From Legionella nautarum (GTDB lineage Bacteria; Pseudomonadota; Gammaproteobacteria; Legionellales; Legionellaceae): a stretch of 36,972 nt of DNA. Of the stretch, positions 23,836 to 31,741 are shown piece by piece. Position 1 is the first letter of the stretch, and each line of letters starts with the position of its first letter. The notes under the pieces are model-generated. The model was not told the DNA's origin and ran no database searches. It worked only from the letters and a program-made list of their open reading frames with translations. The DNA lies in the NCBI RefSeq assembly GCF_001467895.1, contig NZ_LNYO01000006.1, positions 1 through 36,972 of the forward strand. The letters are read 5' to 3'. The position numbers were made by a program, and so were the translations under genes.

Positions 23836-24710
23836 AGAAATTAGCAGCACTCTATTTTGTATTGATGCCTTTAATCAGTGTCGCGGATAATTCAGAAGAC
23901 ATGGCTAATCAATACTTTTCTAATAAAACCATTCAACTGACGAAACAAGAGCAAGCCGCGCTTTCGATTGGTAAAAAATGGCAAACAGGCAATGCCACCT
24001 CAAAGCCTGTTGCCGGACGTGATGGGGCGATTCATTTTATTTATGGCTCAGGTCAAACCCAATTGGTTTGTGCGGTGCTGCAGGTTTGTGACGTGGCTCT
24101 GCAACCAGGTGAGCAGTTTAATAATTTTAATGTGGGCGACCCACGATTTACAGTCGAACCTGCAGTCACTGGTTCAGGAGAAAACCAACGTCTTCACTTA
24201 CTAATTAAAGCGTTGGATGTGGGGCTTGATAGCTCGCTTGTAGTGACTACTGACAGACGAACCTATCATTTTAGGCTTCGTTCTACCCGTCATGATTTTA
24301 TGCCCTATGTAGCTTTTATCTACCCTGATGAGGCTGAAGCGAAGTGGGCGGCATTTAAGCAGCTTGAAAAGAAAAGAAAATCAGACAATACCCTGCCTGA
24401 AACAGGCGAATATTTAGGCAATCTTCATTTTAATTACCGCGTTGACGGGCGAGCACCGTTTACCCCAGCTCGCGTGTATAACAATGGGGTTAAAACAATT
24501 ATTGAAATGCCAAAAGCAGTTCAGCAATCAGAGGCACCTGCCTTATTAGTTTTAAGAAGAGGTGGGTTATTTAAAAAGGATGAAGAGGTGATGGTTAATT
24601 ATCGCCTTCAAGGCAATCGTTACATCGTTGACTCAGTCTTTGACAAGGCCATTTTGATTGCAGGCGTTGGGCGAAATCAGGCAAAAATCACGATTACGAG
24701 GTGTGCATGA
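23832..24710 (+). CDS. trbG: TrbG, VirB9-type outer-membrane complex protein
   Basis: A 292-aa periplasmic protein with a signal peptide (MKKLAALYFVLMPLISVAD). The N-terminal VirB9 domain contains an FIYGSGQTQLVCAVLQVCD segment, and the C-terminal part contains LGNLHFNYRVDGRAPFTPARVYNNG, the typical CagX/VirB9 motif. It would form the core complex with TrbH and TrbI. Its stop overlaps the trbH start. Confidence 0.92.
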   Translation: MKKLAALYFVLMPLISVADNSEDMANQYFSNKTIQLTKQEQAALSIGKKWQTGNATSKPVAGRDGAIHFIYGSGQTQLVCAVLQVCDVALQPGEQFNNFNVGDPRFTVEPAVTGSGENQRLHLLIKALDVGLDSSLVVTTDRRTYHFRLRSTRHDFMPYVAFIYPDEAEAKWAAFKQLEKKRKSDNTLPETGEYLGNLHFNYRVDGRAPFTPARVYNNGVKTIIEMPKAVQQSEAPALLVLRRGGLFKKDEEVMVNYRLQGNRYIVDSVFDKAILIAGVGRNQAKITITRCA

Positions 24711-25117
24711 TGAAAAACCTTGTGCTTGTATTGATGCTTCTATCACTCAGCGCTTGCACGTCAATGCGCTATGGAAATGTTAGCCAAATGAGTGAAAAAA
24801 GCACTGAGTTCATAGTCAAAGAGTCTTTGATTCGGCTCGTTAGCCTTTATCCACCAGCTAAAACAAAGTTAGCCATCGTTCGACCACGAGATAACTTTGG
24901 ATTAAAACTGATAAAAGCCTTACGCCAATCAGGTTACAGTGTCAGTGAAGGTTCAAATGCTAAAGGTGCCATCAACTTCTTTTACGTGATGGACGCCCCT
25001 ATTCAAAACAAACTTTATCGAGTCACTTTATATCTAGGGTCTAAAACGTTGACGCGAGCCTATTCAATCAAAAAGGGCACATTAAGACCTCTTGGTCTGT
25101 GGACAAGGCAGGAGTGA
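24707..25117 (+). CDS. trbH: TrbH, VirB7-like lipoprotein
   Basis: A 136-aa protein with a lipoprotein signal ending in the lipobox LSAC (VLMLLSLSACTSMRYG). TrbH of IncP systems is a lipoprotein of about this size that stabilises the outer-membrane ring with TrbG and TrbI. Tandem ATGs at 24707 and 24710 follow GAGGTG, so either could be used. The mature sequence is otherwise poorly conserved and identity rests mainly on lipobox and position. Confidence 0.82.
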   Translation: MMKNLVLVLMLLSLSACTSMRYGNVSQMSEKSTEFIVKESLIRLVSLYPPAKTKLAIVRPRDNFGLKLIKALRQSGYSVSEGSNAKGAINFFYVMDAPIQNKLYRVTLYLGSKTLTRAYSIKKGTLRPLGLWTRQE

Positions 25118-25119
25118 GA

Positions 25120-26322
25120 ATGATGTATGATTCCAATGTATTATCAGCTGATAGCTCGCCCAGCCGACTTGAAAAATCAACAGTTCGACGGGTTAATAAT
25201 TTGCCTTTGGTCATCGCCTTGGCAGCCCTAGCTATTTTTGTCTTGATGATTGCTTTAGTGGCTGTCAAACGAGCTAATCTTCAAAATAAGCCGCAGGAGG
25301 TTGTGAAAACCCACGTCGAATCCAGAGACAGCTTAGCGCTTGCAAATGACATCATTGGTGATAGACATGGGGGGATTATTCCTCCTGCAAATCCTGTAAA
25401 AACAGTAACAGAAAGCATCGTTCTTCCAGTGGCCGTCATTGAAAAGCCTGATTTACCTCCTAAACCAACGAAAGAAGAAATACCGGCTGATAGTGAGGTC
25501 GAACGGATAAGACAAGTCAAAATGCAGCTTTTTGAAGAAGCAGTGAAAGCAAAGACAAGCGTCGAGTTTAATTTAACCCCAAAGACTCAAGGCCGAGTTT
25601 ATAACTCCGAAACAATTTCAATCGATGGGAATATTCAAACGAATCAAACCGACTCCTCAAAGCCTTTGGGCGGCACTGAAGATGAAAAGCGGTGGGTACT
25701 TCACTCAGCGGTTGAAAAGCCATCAACACCTTTTATGCTTCGAGCGGGTGGCGTGATTCCTGGAGTAATGATTAGCGGCGTTCGCTCGGACTTGCCTGGT
25801 CAAATTAAAGGGCAAGTTTCTCAGAATGTTTATGACACCGCCACTGGAAAATACCTTTTAATTCCTCAAGGTACTCAACTTCTCGGCCTTTATTCAACGG
25901 ATGTTAGTTATGGTCAAAATTCTCTATTAGTTGCCTGGCAGCGATTAACTTTCCCTGATGGTAAGGTCTTGGATATTGGCTCAATGCCTGGCGCTGATGG
26001 TGCCGGCTATGCTGGATTTAGAGACGAGGTGAATAATCATTATGTACGTATCTTTGGTTCGGCCTTATTGATGTCAGGTGTTGTGGCAGGCATCACTTAC
26101 AGCCAAAACCATTCAATGAATGGCCCCTATAGCTCACCCACAGCCGGTAGCGTTTTAAGTCAAGCCTTAGGTCAGCAGCTTGGTGAAGTGACCGCCCAAA
26201 TGATTGCTAAAAATTTAAATATTGCACCGGATTTGAAAATTCGCTCAGGGTATCGCTTTAACGTGACGGTGGTTAAAGATTTAGCTTTTAAAAAACCTTA
26301 TCACGCTTTTGATTATCAATGA
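25120..26322 (+). CDS. trbI: TrbI, VirB10-type core complex protein
   Basis: A protein of about 400 aa spanning the envelope: cytoplasmic N-terminus, one membrane helix (LVIALAALAIFVLMIALVAV), a proline-containing linker (PDLPPKPTKEEIPADSEV) and the conserved C-terminal TrbI/VirB10 barrel domain (MLRAGGVIPGVMISGVRSDL, YLLIPQGTQLLGLY, SALLMSGVVAGITYSQN). AGGAG precedes ATG 25120, so this start is preferred over the in-frame codon at 25099. Confidence 0.94.
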   Translation: MMYDSNVLSADSSPSRLEKSTVRRVNNLPLVIALAALAIFVLMIALVAVKRANLQNKPQEVVKTHVESRDSLALANDIIGDRHGGIIPPANPVKTVTESIVLPVAVIEKPDLPPKPTKEEIPADSEVERIRQVKMQLFEEAVKAKTSVEFNLTPKTQGRVYNSETISIDGNIQTNQTDSSKPLGGTEDEKRWVLHSAVEKPSTPFMLRAGGVIPGVMISGVRSDLPGQIKGQVSQNVYDTATGKYLLIPQGTQLLGLYSTDVSYGQNSLLVAWQRLTFPDGKVLDIGSMPGADGAGYAGFRDEVNNHYVRIFGSALLMSGVVAGITYSQNHSMNGPYSSPTAGSVLSQALGQQLGEVTAQMIAKNLNIAPDLKIRSGYRFNVTVVKDLAFKKPYHAFDYQ

Positions 26323-26334
26323 GGTTCAGCAAGA

Positions 26335-27075
26335 ATGAAGATAAAACATATTTCAAAACGAGCACTTCAAGTAAGCACCTTCGGTTTGGTGTTATTTATA
26401 CAAAAAGCGCTAGCCATTATGCCCGTCTTTGACTCTGCCAATCTTTTAGAAAGTGTTAAACAAACCGCTTACCAATTGAAGTTATATAAAAGTCAACTGG
26501 CCGAATACGAAGCAATGATTAAAAATACCTCCTCATTAGCCACCTATAACTGGGACTCTACCAATGTGACTATTGATAATTTGCTTCAATCTATCGACAC
26601 GCTTAATTATTACAAACAACAAGCAGGAAGCCTGGATGCTTATTTAAATCGTTATCAAAGTGCGGAGTACTACGATAAATCCCTCTGTGCTACAGGGGGA
26701 TGTACAAAAGCCCAATTACAACTCATAAAAAACAATCAATTAGCCGCATCAGCTGCTCAAAAAAAAGCGAATGATGCTCAATTAAGAGGACTTGATAAAC
26801 AACAACAAAGCTTGCAACGGGAGGCTCAAAAATTAAGAGTACTGCAACGACAGGCGGAAAATGCAGAAGGCCAAAAACAAGCTATTCAAGCGGCAAGTCA
26901 ATTAGCCAGTGCCGAAACCAATCAATTACTTCAAATTAGAGGGTTACTGATATCAGAACAGAATGCACAAGCCACAAGAGCTGCGGCCATTGCAAACAAA
27001 GAAGCGATACAAGCAGCGGGTGATGAGCGCTTTCGCGCTGGAGGTTTTAAAAAAAGCTCTGGTAGAACTTGGTAA
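26335..27075 (+). CDS. trbJ: TrbJ, VirB5-type pilus-associated protein
   Basis: A 246-aa exported protein with signal peptide (LQVSTFGLVLFIQKALA) and a long alpha-helical, glutamine- and alanine-rich body with coiled-coil character (KLRVLQRQAENAEGQKQAIQ). This matches TrbJ/VirB5 proteins at the pilus base or tip. It ends in ERFRAGGFKKSSGRTW, a tail that recurs in the next small lipoprotein. Confidence 0.88.
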   Translation: MKIKHISKRALQVSTFGLVLFIQKALAIMPVFDSANLLESVKQTAYQLKLYKSQLAEYEAMIKNTSSLATYNWDSTNVTIDNLLQSIDTLNYYKQQAGSLDAYLNRYQSAEYYDKSLCATGGCTKAQLQLIKNNQLAASAAQKKANDAQLRGLDKQQQSLQREAQKLRVLQRQAENAEGQKQAIQAASQLASAETNQLLQIRGLLISEQNAQATRAAAIANKEAIQAAGDERFRAGGFKKSSGRTW

Positions 27076-27107
27076 AAACAACTTAACAACAACAAAAGGA
27101 AGACAAC

Positions 27108-27311
27108 ATGAAAATAGGACTTATAGCCACACTCATATTTATCAGTTCATTTATTTTAGGCTGCGAAAGTGAGCAGGCGAAAACAAAACGTTTATCACAA
27201 CTAACCTGTGAATCTTCAAAAGTTGGCCGTTCTAGGGAAGAACTAACAGCAATTGCAGAAGCTTGTTTTCGCAAAGGCAACTTTGTGAAAAGTTCAGGCA
27301 AGGAATGGTAA
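27108..27311 (+). CDS. trbK: TrbK-like entry-exclusion lipoprotein
   Basis: A 67-aa lipoprotein with a signal sequence and lipobox ILGC (cysteine at residue 19). Plasmid RP4 TrbK is a lipoprotein of almost the same size and position that blocks entry of related elements. The mature part has two more cysteines, and its last 15 residues (CFRKGNFVKSSGKEW) mimic the TrbJ tail. Sequence identity to RP4 TrbK is not apparent, so the name rests on size, lipobox and position. AAGGAAG precedes the ATG. Confidence 0.7.
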   Translation: MKIGLIATLIFISSFILGCESEQAKTKRLSQLTCESSKVGRSREELTAIAEACFRKGNFVKSSGKEW

Positions 27312-27315
27312 ACGA

Positions 27316-28698
27316 ATGAAAAAACCGGTCTTTGTTTTTCTGATCGTCTGTTTGCTGACAGGATTAATCTCCTCCGTTCATGCAGAGGGTGCTGGTATTC
27401 ATAATGCTGATTTATTTGACAGCATTTTAAACCGCTTTGCGACCACTACCTCCCAATGGGGCAAACAGATCCAGGCTTATGCTTCTTGGTTGTTTTGGAG
27501 CCTAACTTTAATCAGCATGGTCTGGACTTATGGGTTTATGGCGCTCCGAAAAGCAGATCTACAAGAGTTTTTTGCAGAAACCATACGCTTTTTTGTAGTG
27601 ACTGGATTTTTCTTCTGGCTTTTGGAAAACGGGCCTGCCATTGCGATGTCAATTATTGATTCATTGCGCCAAATCGCTTCAAAGGCATCTGGTTTAAATA
27701 AATTGGTTTCACCCTCTGGCATTGTGGATATTGGCTTTGATATCGCGTCGAAAGTGGTAGATGCCTCCTCTATTTGGTCACCGGCATCAACTACAGTCGG
27801 ATTAATAATGGCCGCGGTCATTCTTGTGGTATTGGCGCTGGTGGGGATTAATATGCTCATCATCTTAATCTCTGCCTGGATTTTAGCTTATGGAGGAGTT
27901 TTTCTCTTAGGATTTGGTGGCGGACGCTGGACGCAAGATATTGCCATGAATTACTACCGAACAGTTTTATCTATTGCTTTGCAATCTTTTGCCATGGTTT
28001 TAATTATTGGCATTGGAAAATCGTTTATTGACCAGTATTACGCGGCCATGAGTGGTGATATGGCTATTAAAGAGCTATTTGTCATGTTGGTGGTCGCTAT
28101 CATCCTTCTATCGCTTATTAATAAAATTCCACCCCTGCTTGCAGGTATTGTTAATGGTGGCGGCTTTAGTGGTGGCGGAATAGGTCTTGGAGGTGCCATG
28201 GGCGCTGCAGGCTTAGCATCGGCTGCCCTTTCGAGTGGTATGTCAACGGCAATGGGAGCAGCTGCAAGCGGTGCTGGTGGTGCGCAAGCATTAAAAACTG
28301 CCTTTCAAGCCGCACAACAAAGCTTAAACGAAGGTAGTACTCTCTCGCAAAAAGCTAGTCCTAGCGGTGGATTAGCTTCAGCCATGGGACAAGCCTCTCG
28401 ATTTGCGCAAACGATGGCTTCACATCTTGCTCAAGGCACTGCGGATACCTTTAAAGACAAGGTTGATTCGATGAAAGAATCGATAACTAGCCGGATTAGT
28501 GAAACCACAGGAGGGCAAATTGCTGAGGCGATTAATCAACGTTCAAGTGAGTCTCAACCTGAAAACATGGCTAGTCAAGCGAACTCTGATTCAAGCCTTC
28601 AGTCTCTTCTTCAAGGAAGCCTTGCCAAAGGCAAATCACCGAGTCTTCACGAAGAAGTCAGTCAATTTGTGAACAAAGCAACCGGTACGGAGGGTTAA
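27316..28698 (+). CDS. trbL: TrbL, VirB6-type polytopic channel protein
   Basis: A 460-aa inner-membrane protein with a signal-like N-terminus, several membrane helices in residues ~35-275 and the conserved ILAYGGVFLLGFGGGRWTQD segment near 190-210. The long C-terminal tail is rich in Gly, Ala, Ser and Gln (SGGGIGLGGAMGAAGLASAA), typical of TrbL proteins. It follows trbK by four bases and is one base away from trbN. Confidence 0.92.
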   Translation: MKKPVFVFLIVCLLTGLISSVHAEGAGIHNADLFDSILNRFATTTSQWGKQIQAYASWLFWSLTLISMVWTYGFMALRKADLQEFFAETIRFFVVTGFFFWLLENGPAIAMSIIDSLRQIASKASGLNKLVSPSGIVDIGFDIASKVVDASSIWSPASTTVGLIMAAVILVVLALVGINMLIILISAWILAYGGVFLLGFGGGRWTQDIAMNYYRTVLSIALQSFAMVLIIGIGKSFIDQYYAAMSGDMAIKELFVMLVVAIILLSLINKIPPLLAGIVNGGGFSGGGIGLGGAMGAAGLASAALSSGMSTAMGAAASGAGGAQALKTAFQAAQQSLNEGSTLSQKASPSGGLASAMGQASRFAQTMASHLAQGTADTFKDKVDSMKESITSRISETTGGQIAEAINQRSSESQPENMASQANSDSSLQSLLQGSLAKGKSPSLHEEVSQFVNKATGTEG

Positions 28699-28699
28699 G

Positions 28700-29320
28700 A
28701 TGATACCCCTAACCGATTTAGCACCGTTGGAAAAAGAGCGAGTGGTTTGTGCGATTATAGCCTCTATCAAATATGAAATACCAACGAATATTGTTTTAGC
28801 CATTGCTGAAAAAGAAGCAGGAACGCCTGGCCTTTGGGTTAAAAACAAGAATGGTAGTTATGATGTAGGGGCGATGCAATTTAACACTACTTATCTACAG
28901 GATTTGGCAAAATTTGGCATAAGTCCTGACGATGTAGCCCAGGCTGGTTGTTATGCTTACGATTTAGCTGCCTGGCGGATTCGGGGACATTTACAACATG
29001 ATAAACAGGATTTGTGGACGAGAGCTGCAAACTATCATTCTAAAACTCCAAAATACAATCGAATCTATCGCGAGGATTTGATTAAAAAAGCCATCCAATG
29101 GAAGAACTGGCTTAATCACTATGTTTTGACTTATTCAGTCACAAAACCCGAACTGTCGAAAGTATTAGTGAAGTCAATAGTTAGTGCAGACGTAATGGAG
29201 GTAATTGAGATTGAGTCGAGTCAATACCAGCCAAAGGTAACCAATTCGTCATTAAACAAGTCTGCTGCTTATGCTCTAGCTAGCGTATTAAGACCTGAGC
29301 AACTAAGTGAGTATCAATGA
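28700..29320 (+). CDS. trbN: TrbN-like lytic transglycosylase
   Basis: A 206-aa protein with an SLT-type domain in residues 15-140. IVLAIAEKEAGTPG contains the likely catalytic Glu39, followed by YDVGAMQFNTTY and WRIRGHLQHDKQDLWTRAANYHSK. Enzymes of this group cut peptidoglycan to let the channel through. No clear signal peptide is seen, which is odd for a periplasmic enzyme; the annotated start is the first codon after trbL, so export may depend on another route. It overlaps traG by four bases. Confidence 0.82.
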   Translation: MIPLTDLAPLEKERVVCAIIASIKYEIPTNIVLAIAEKEAGTPGLWVKNKNGSYDVGAMQFNTTYLQDLAKFGISPDDVAQAGCYAYDLAAWRIRGHLQHDKQDLWTRAANYHSKTPKYNRIYREDLIKKAIQWKNWLNHYVLTYSVTKPELSKVLVKSIVSADVMEVIEIESSQYQPKVTNSSLNKSAAYALASVLRPEQLSEYQ

Positions 29321-31197
29321 CTACTCCTCTCAATCATGCAGGCCCACAAAATAAAAATCCTAAAAAGGCTCGGCACCGATATATCTTAAGCCTTGTCCTC
29401 TTGTCGTTGATTGCGGGTCTGCAGGGTGCTACCCAATTTTTTGCTTATCAATTTCATTACCAAGCCATTTTAGGTTTCTCTTTTTTTCATCTTTATTGGC
29501 CTTGGGACATTGTCCTATGGAAGATGAAATGGCACAGCTATTTCCCTGGTTATTTTCAGAGTGCTGAAGGAGTCGGGATGATGATTACTTCCTTAGGTTT
29601 AATCGGCTGTGCGTTAGTAAAACAACGAAATAATAAGAGCAATTTCAGTGAATACCTCCATGGCTCAGCCCGTTTTGCCAACGAGCAAGACATGAGAGAT
29701 GCAGGACTTTTAGGACATGATGAGGGGGTTTATGTCGGTGCTTATGAAGATAGTAAAGGCCAACTGCATTACTTACGCCATAATGGGCCAGAACATATTT
29801 TAACTTACGCACCTACCCGCTCTGGAAAAGGGTTAGGGCTTGTGATCCCCACACTTCTTTCATGGAAACATTCAGCTCTCATAACCGATTTAAAAGGAGA
29901 GCTTTGGGCTATAACCGCAGGTTGGCGACAAAAGCATGCCAAAAACAAAGTACTCCGCTTTGAACCAGCAAGCCTAAATGGTAGTTGTGCGATAAATCCC
30001 TTAGATGGCATTCGAGTAGGGTCTGACAATGAAGTCGGCGATGTCCAAAACCTTGCGACTTTAGTCGTTGATCCCGATGGCAAAGGGTTGACAACTCATT
30101 GGCAGAAAACCTCACAAGCGCTATTAGTAGGGCTTATTCTGCACTGTATTTATAAGTTAAAAGCAGAAGGGCTTTCTGCAAACTTACCCAATATCGATGA
30201 CATGCTGGTTAATCCGAAAGTCAATATTGCTGAGTTGCTTGTTGAAATGACTCAATACCCTCATCAAGACGGAAAGCCCCACCCTGTTATTGCAGCCGCA
30301 GCAAGAGACATGATAGACCGCCCTGAAGAGGAAGCAGGCTCTGTGTTATCGACTTTAAAATCCTACCTTTCGCTTTACCGTGACCCAGTGGTTGCTAAAA
30401 ACGTCTCTACTTCTGACTTTCATATTAAGGATTTAATGAATCATGAAAGTCCCGTTAGTTTGTACATTGTGACTCAACCCAATGACAAAGACCGACTGCA
30501 ACCTTTAGTTCGTTTAATTCTTAACGTCATTGTGCGTCTTTTAGCAGACAAAATGGAATTTGAGCGAGTCAAAAATGAAAAGGGTGAAATCACTGTTCGC
30601 CCCAAGAAAACCTATCAACATCGACTACTTTGCATGATTGATGAGTTTCCTAGTTTAGGCAAGTTAGACATTTTGCAAGAGTCACTTGCTTTTGTGGCTG
30701 GCTATGGGTTGAAATTTTATCTTATCTGCCAAGATATCAATCAACTTAAAAGCCGTGAACGAGGCTATGGCCCTGATGAAACCATTACCTCAAACTGCCA
30801 TATCCAAAATGCCTTTCCTCCAAACCGTCTGGAAACAGCAGAGCACTTATCCAAACTGACCGGCTTAACGACCATAGTCAAAGAGCAAACGACAATCAGT
30901 GGTCGCCGCATGAGTCTTTTTTTAAATCAAGTATCCAAAACCACTCAAGAAGTACAACGTCCTTTATTAACCGCAGATGAGTGTCTTCGTATGCCTGGAC
31001 CTAAAAAAAATGCAGAAGGTTTTATTTTAAAAGCAGGCGATATGGTGGTTTATGCGACAGGGTTCCCCGCCATCTATGGCAAACAACCGCTTTATTTTCA
31101 AGATCCTGTTTTTATGGCGAGAGCCGCAGTTGAAGCGCCAATTCAATCCGACAAGTTGCGGCAGCAGTTAAATGAGGAAGAGAGGATAAAGCTATGA
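29317..31197 (+). CDS. traG: TraG, VirD4-type coupling ATPase
   Basis: A 626-aa inner-membrane ATPase that brings the relaxase-DNA complex to the channel. N-terminal membrane helices span residues ~20-100, Walker A is YAPTRSGKGLGL near residue 166, and Walker B is LLCMIDEFPSLGKLD near 438. The SNCHIQNAFPPNRLETAEHLS segment is typical of TraG. It overlaps trbN and traF by four bases each. In RP4 traG lies near traI; here no relaxase gene is next to it. Confidence 0.94.
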   Translation: MTTPLNHAGPQNKNPKKARHRYILSLVLLSLIAGLQGATQFFAYQFHYQAILGFSFFHLYWPWDIVLWKMKWHSYFPGYFQSAEGVGMMITSLGLIGCALVKQRNNKSNFSEYLHGSARFANEQDMRDAGLLGHDEGVYVGAYEDSKGQLHYLRHNGPEHILTYAPTRSGKGLGLVIPTLLSWKHSALITDLKGELWAITAGWRQKHAKNKVLRFEPASLNGSCAINPLDGIRVGSDNEVGDVQNLATLVVDPDGKGLTTHWQKTSQALLVGLILHCIYKLKAEGLSANLPNIDDMLVNPKVNIAELLVEMTQYPHQDGKPHPVIAAAARDMIDRPEEEAGSVLSTLKSYLSLYRDPVVAKNVSTSDFHIKDLMNHESPVSLYIVTQPNDKDRLQPLVRLILNVIVRLLADKMEFERVKNEKGEITVRPKKTYQHRLLCMIDEFPSLGKLDILQESLAFVAGYGLKFYLICQDINQLKSRERGYGPDETITSNCHIQNAFPPNRLETAEHLSKLTGLTTIVKEQTTISGRRMSLFLNQVSKTTQEVQRPLLTADECLRMPGPKKNAEGFILKAGDMVVYATGFPAIYGKQPLYFQDPVFMARAAVEAPIQSDKLRQQLNEEERIKL

Positions 31198-31715
31198 AGC
31201 GATTACTTACAAGCCTCTCGTGGACTTTAATTGGGCTGATAACGATTGGACTCCTTTTGGAAGTGATTGGAATTCGCATCAATACGAGCAACTCTATCCC
31301 TAAGGGAATTTATTGGATTTCAACAGCGAAAAAATTAAAGGGCCAATACGTCATTTTTTGCCCTAAAAACACGGTAATATTTCGTGAAGCACTCCATCGT
31401 GGCTTCATTAACAAAGGGCTTTGTCCAGATGGTTTTGGTTATTTGATAAAAAAGGTTGCAGCAGTTGAAAATGATCGAGTGTCATCAACGGCTTCAGGTA
31501 TTTTTGTGAATAATCAATTGTTGCCTTTTTCTCAACCTAAAGAGGTCAATTTAGCTCGGTGGCAAGTAGCGCATTACCGGCTTAAACCCAATGAATTATT
31601 GCTAATGACCGACCAAAGTGCTTGGTCTTTTGATGCCCGTTATTTTGGATTAACTGATAAAGCCCAAGTAAAAGCCATTATTAAACCACTTCTGACATGG
31701 CCGTTATCCTCCTGA
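31194..31715 (+). CDS. traF: TraF, pilin-maturing S26 peptidase
   Basis: A 173-aa protein with one N-terminal membrane helix. Ser34 in the NSIPKGIYW motif and Lys86 in YLIKKVAAVEND lie 52 residues apart, the same spacing as the catalytic Ser/Lys pair of RP4 TraF. This enzyme trims and cyclises the TrbC pilin in IncP systems. It overlaps traG and is followed closely by the topoisomerase gene. Confidence 0.92.
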   Translation: MKRLLTSLSWTLIGLITIGLLLEVIGIRINTSNSIPKGIYWISTAKKLKGQYVIFCPKNTVIFREALHRGFINKGLCPDGFGYLIKKVAAVENDRVSSTASGIFVNNQLLPFSQPKEVNLARWQVAHYRLKPNELLLMTDQSAWSFDARYFGLTDKAQVKAIIKPLLTWPLSS

Positions 31716-31741
31716 AATTGTTTAAGAAGAGAGAGAAAGAA

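Noticed and set aside
18932-31197. Assignment as the Lvh (VirB-order) secretion system
   Set aside because: Gene order and families (TrbB first, TrbH/J/K/L, TraG, TraF, topoisomerase, TraC) fit the IncP trb/tra class, not the virB order of lvh.
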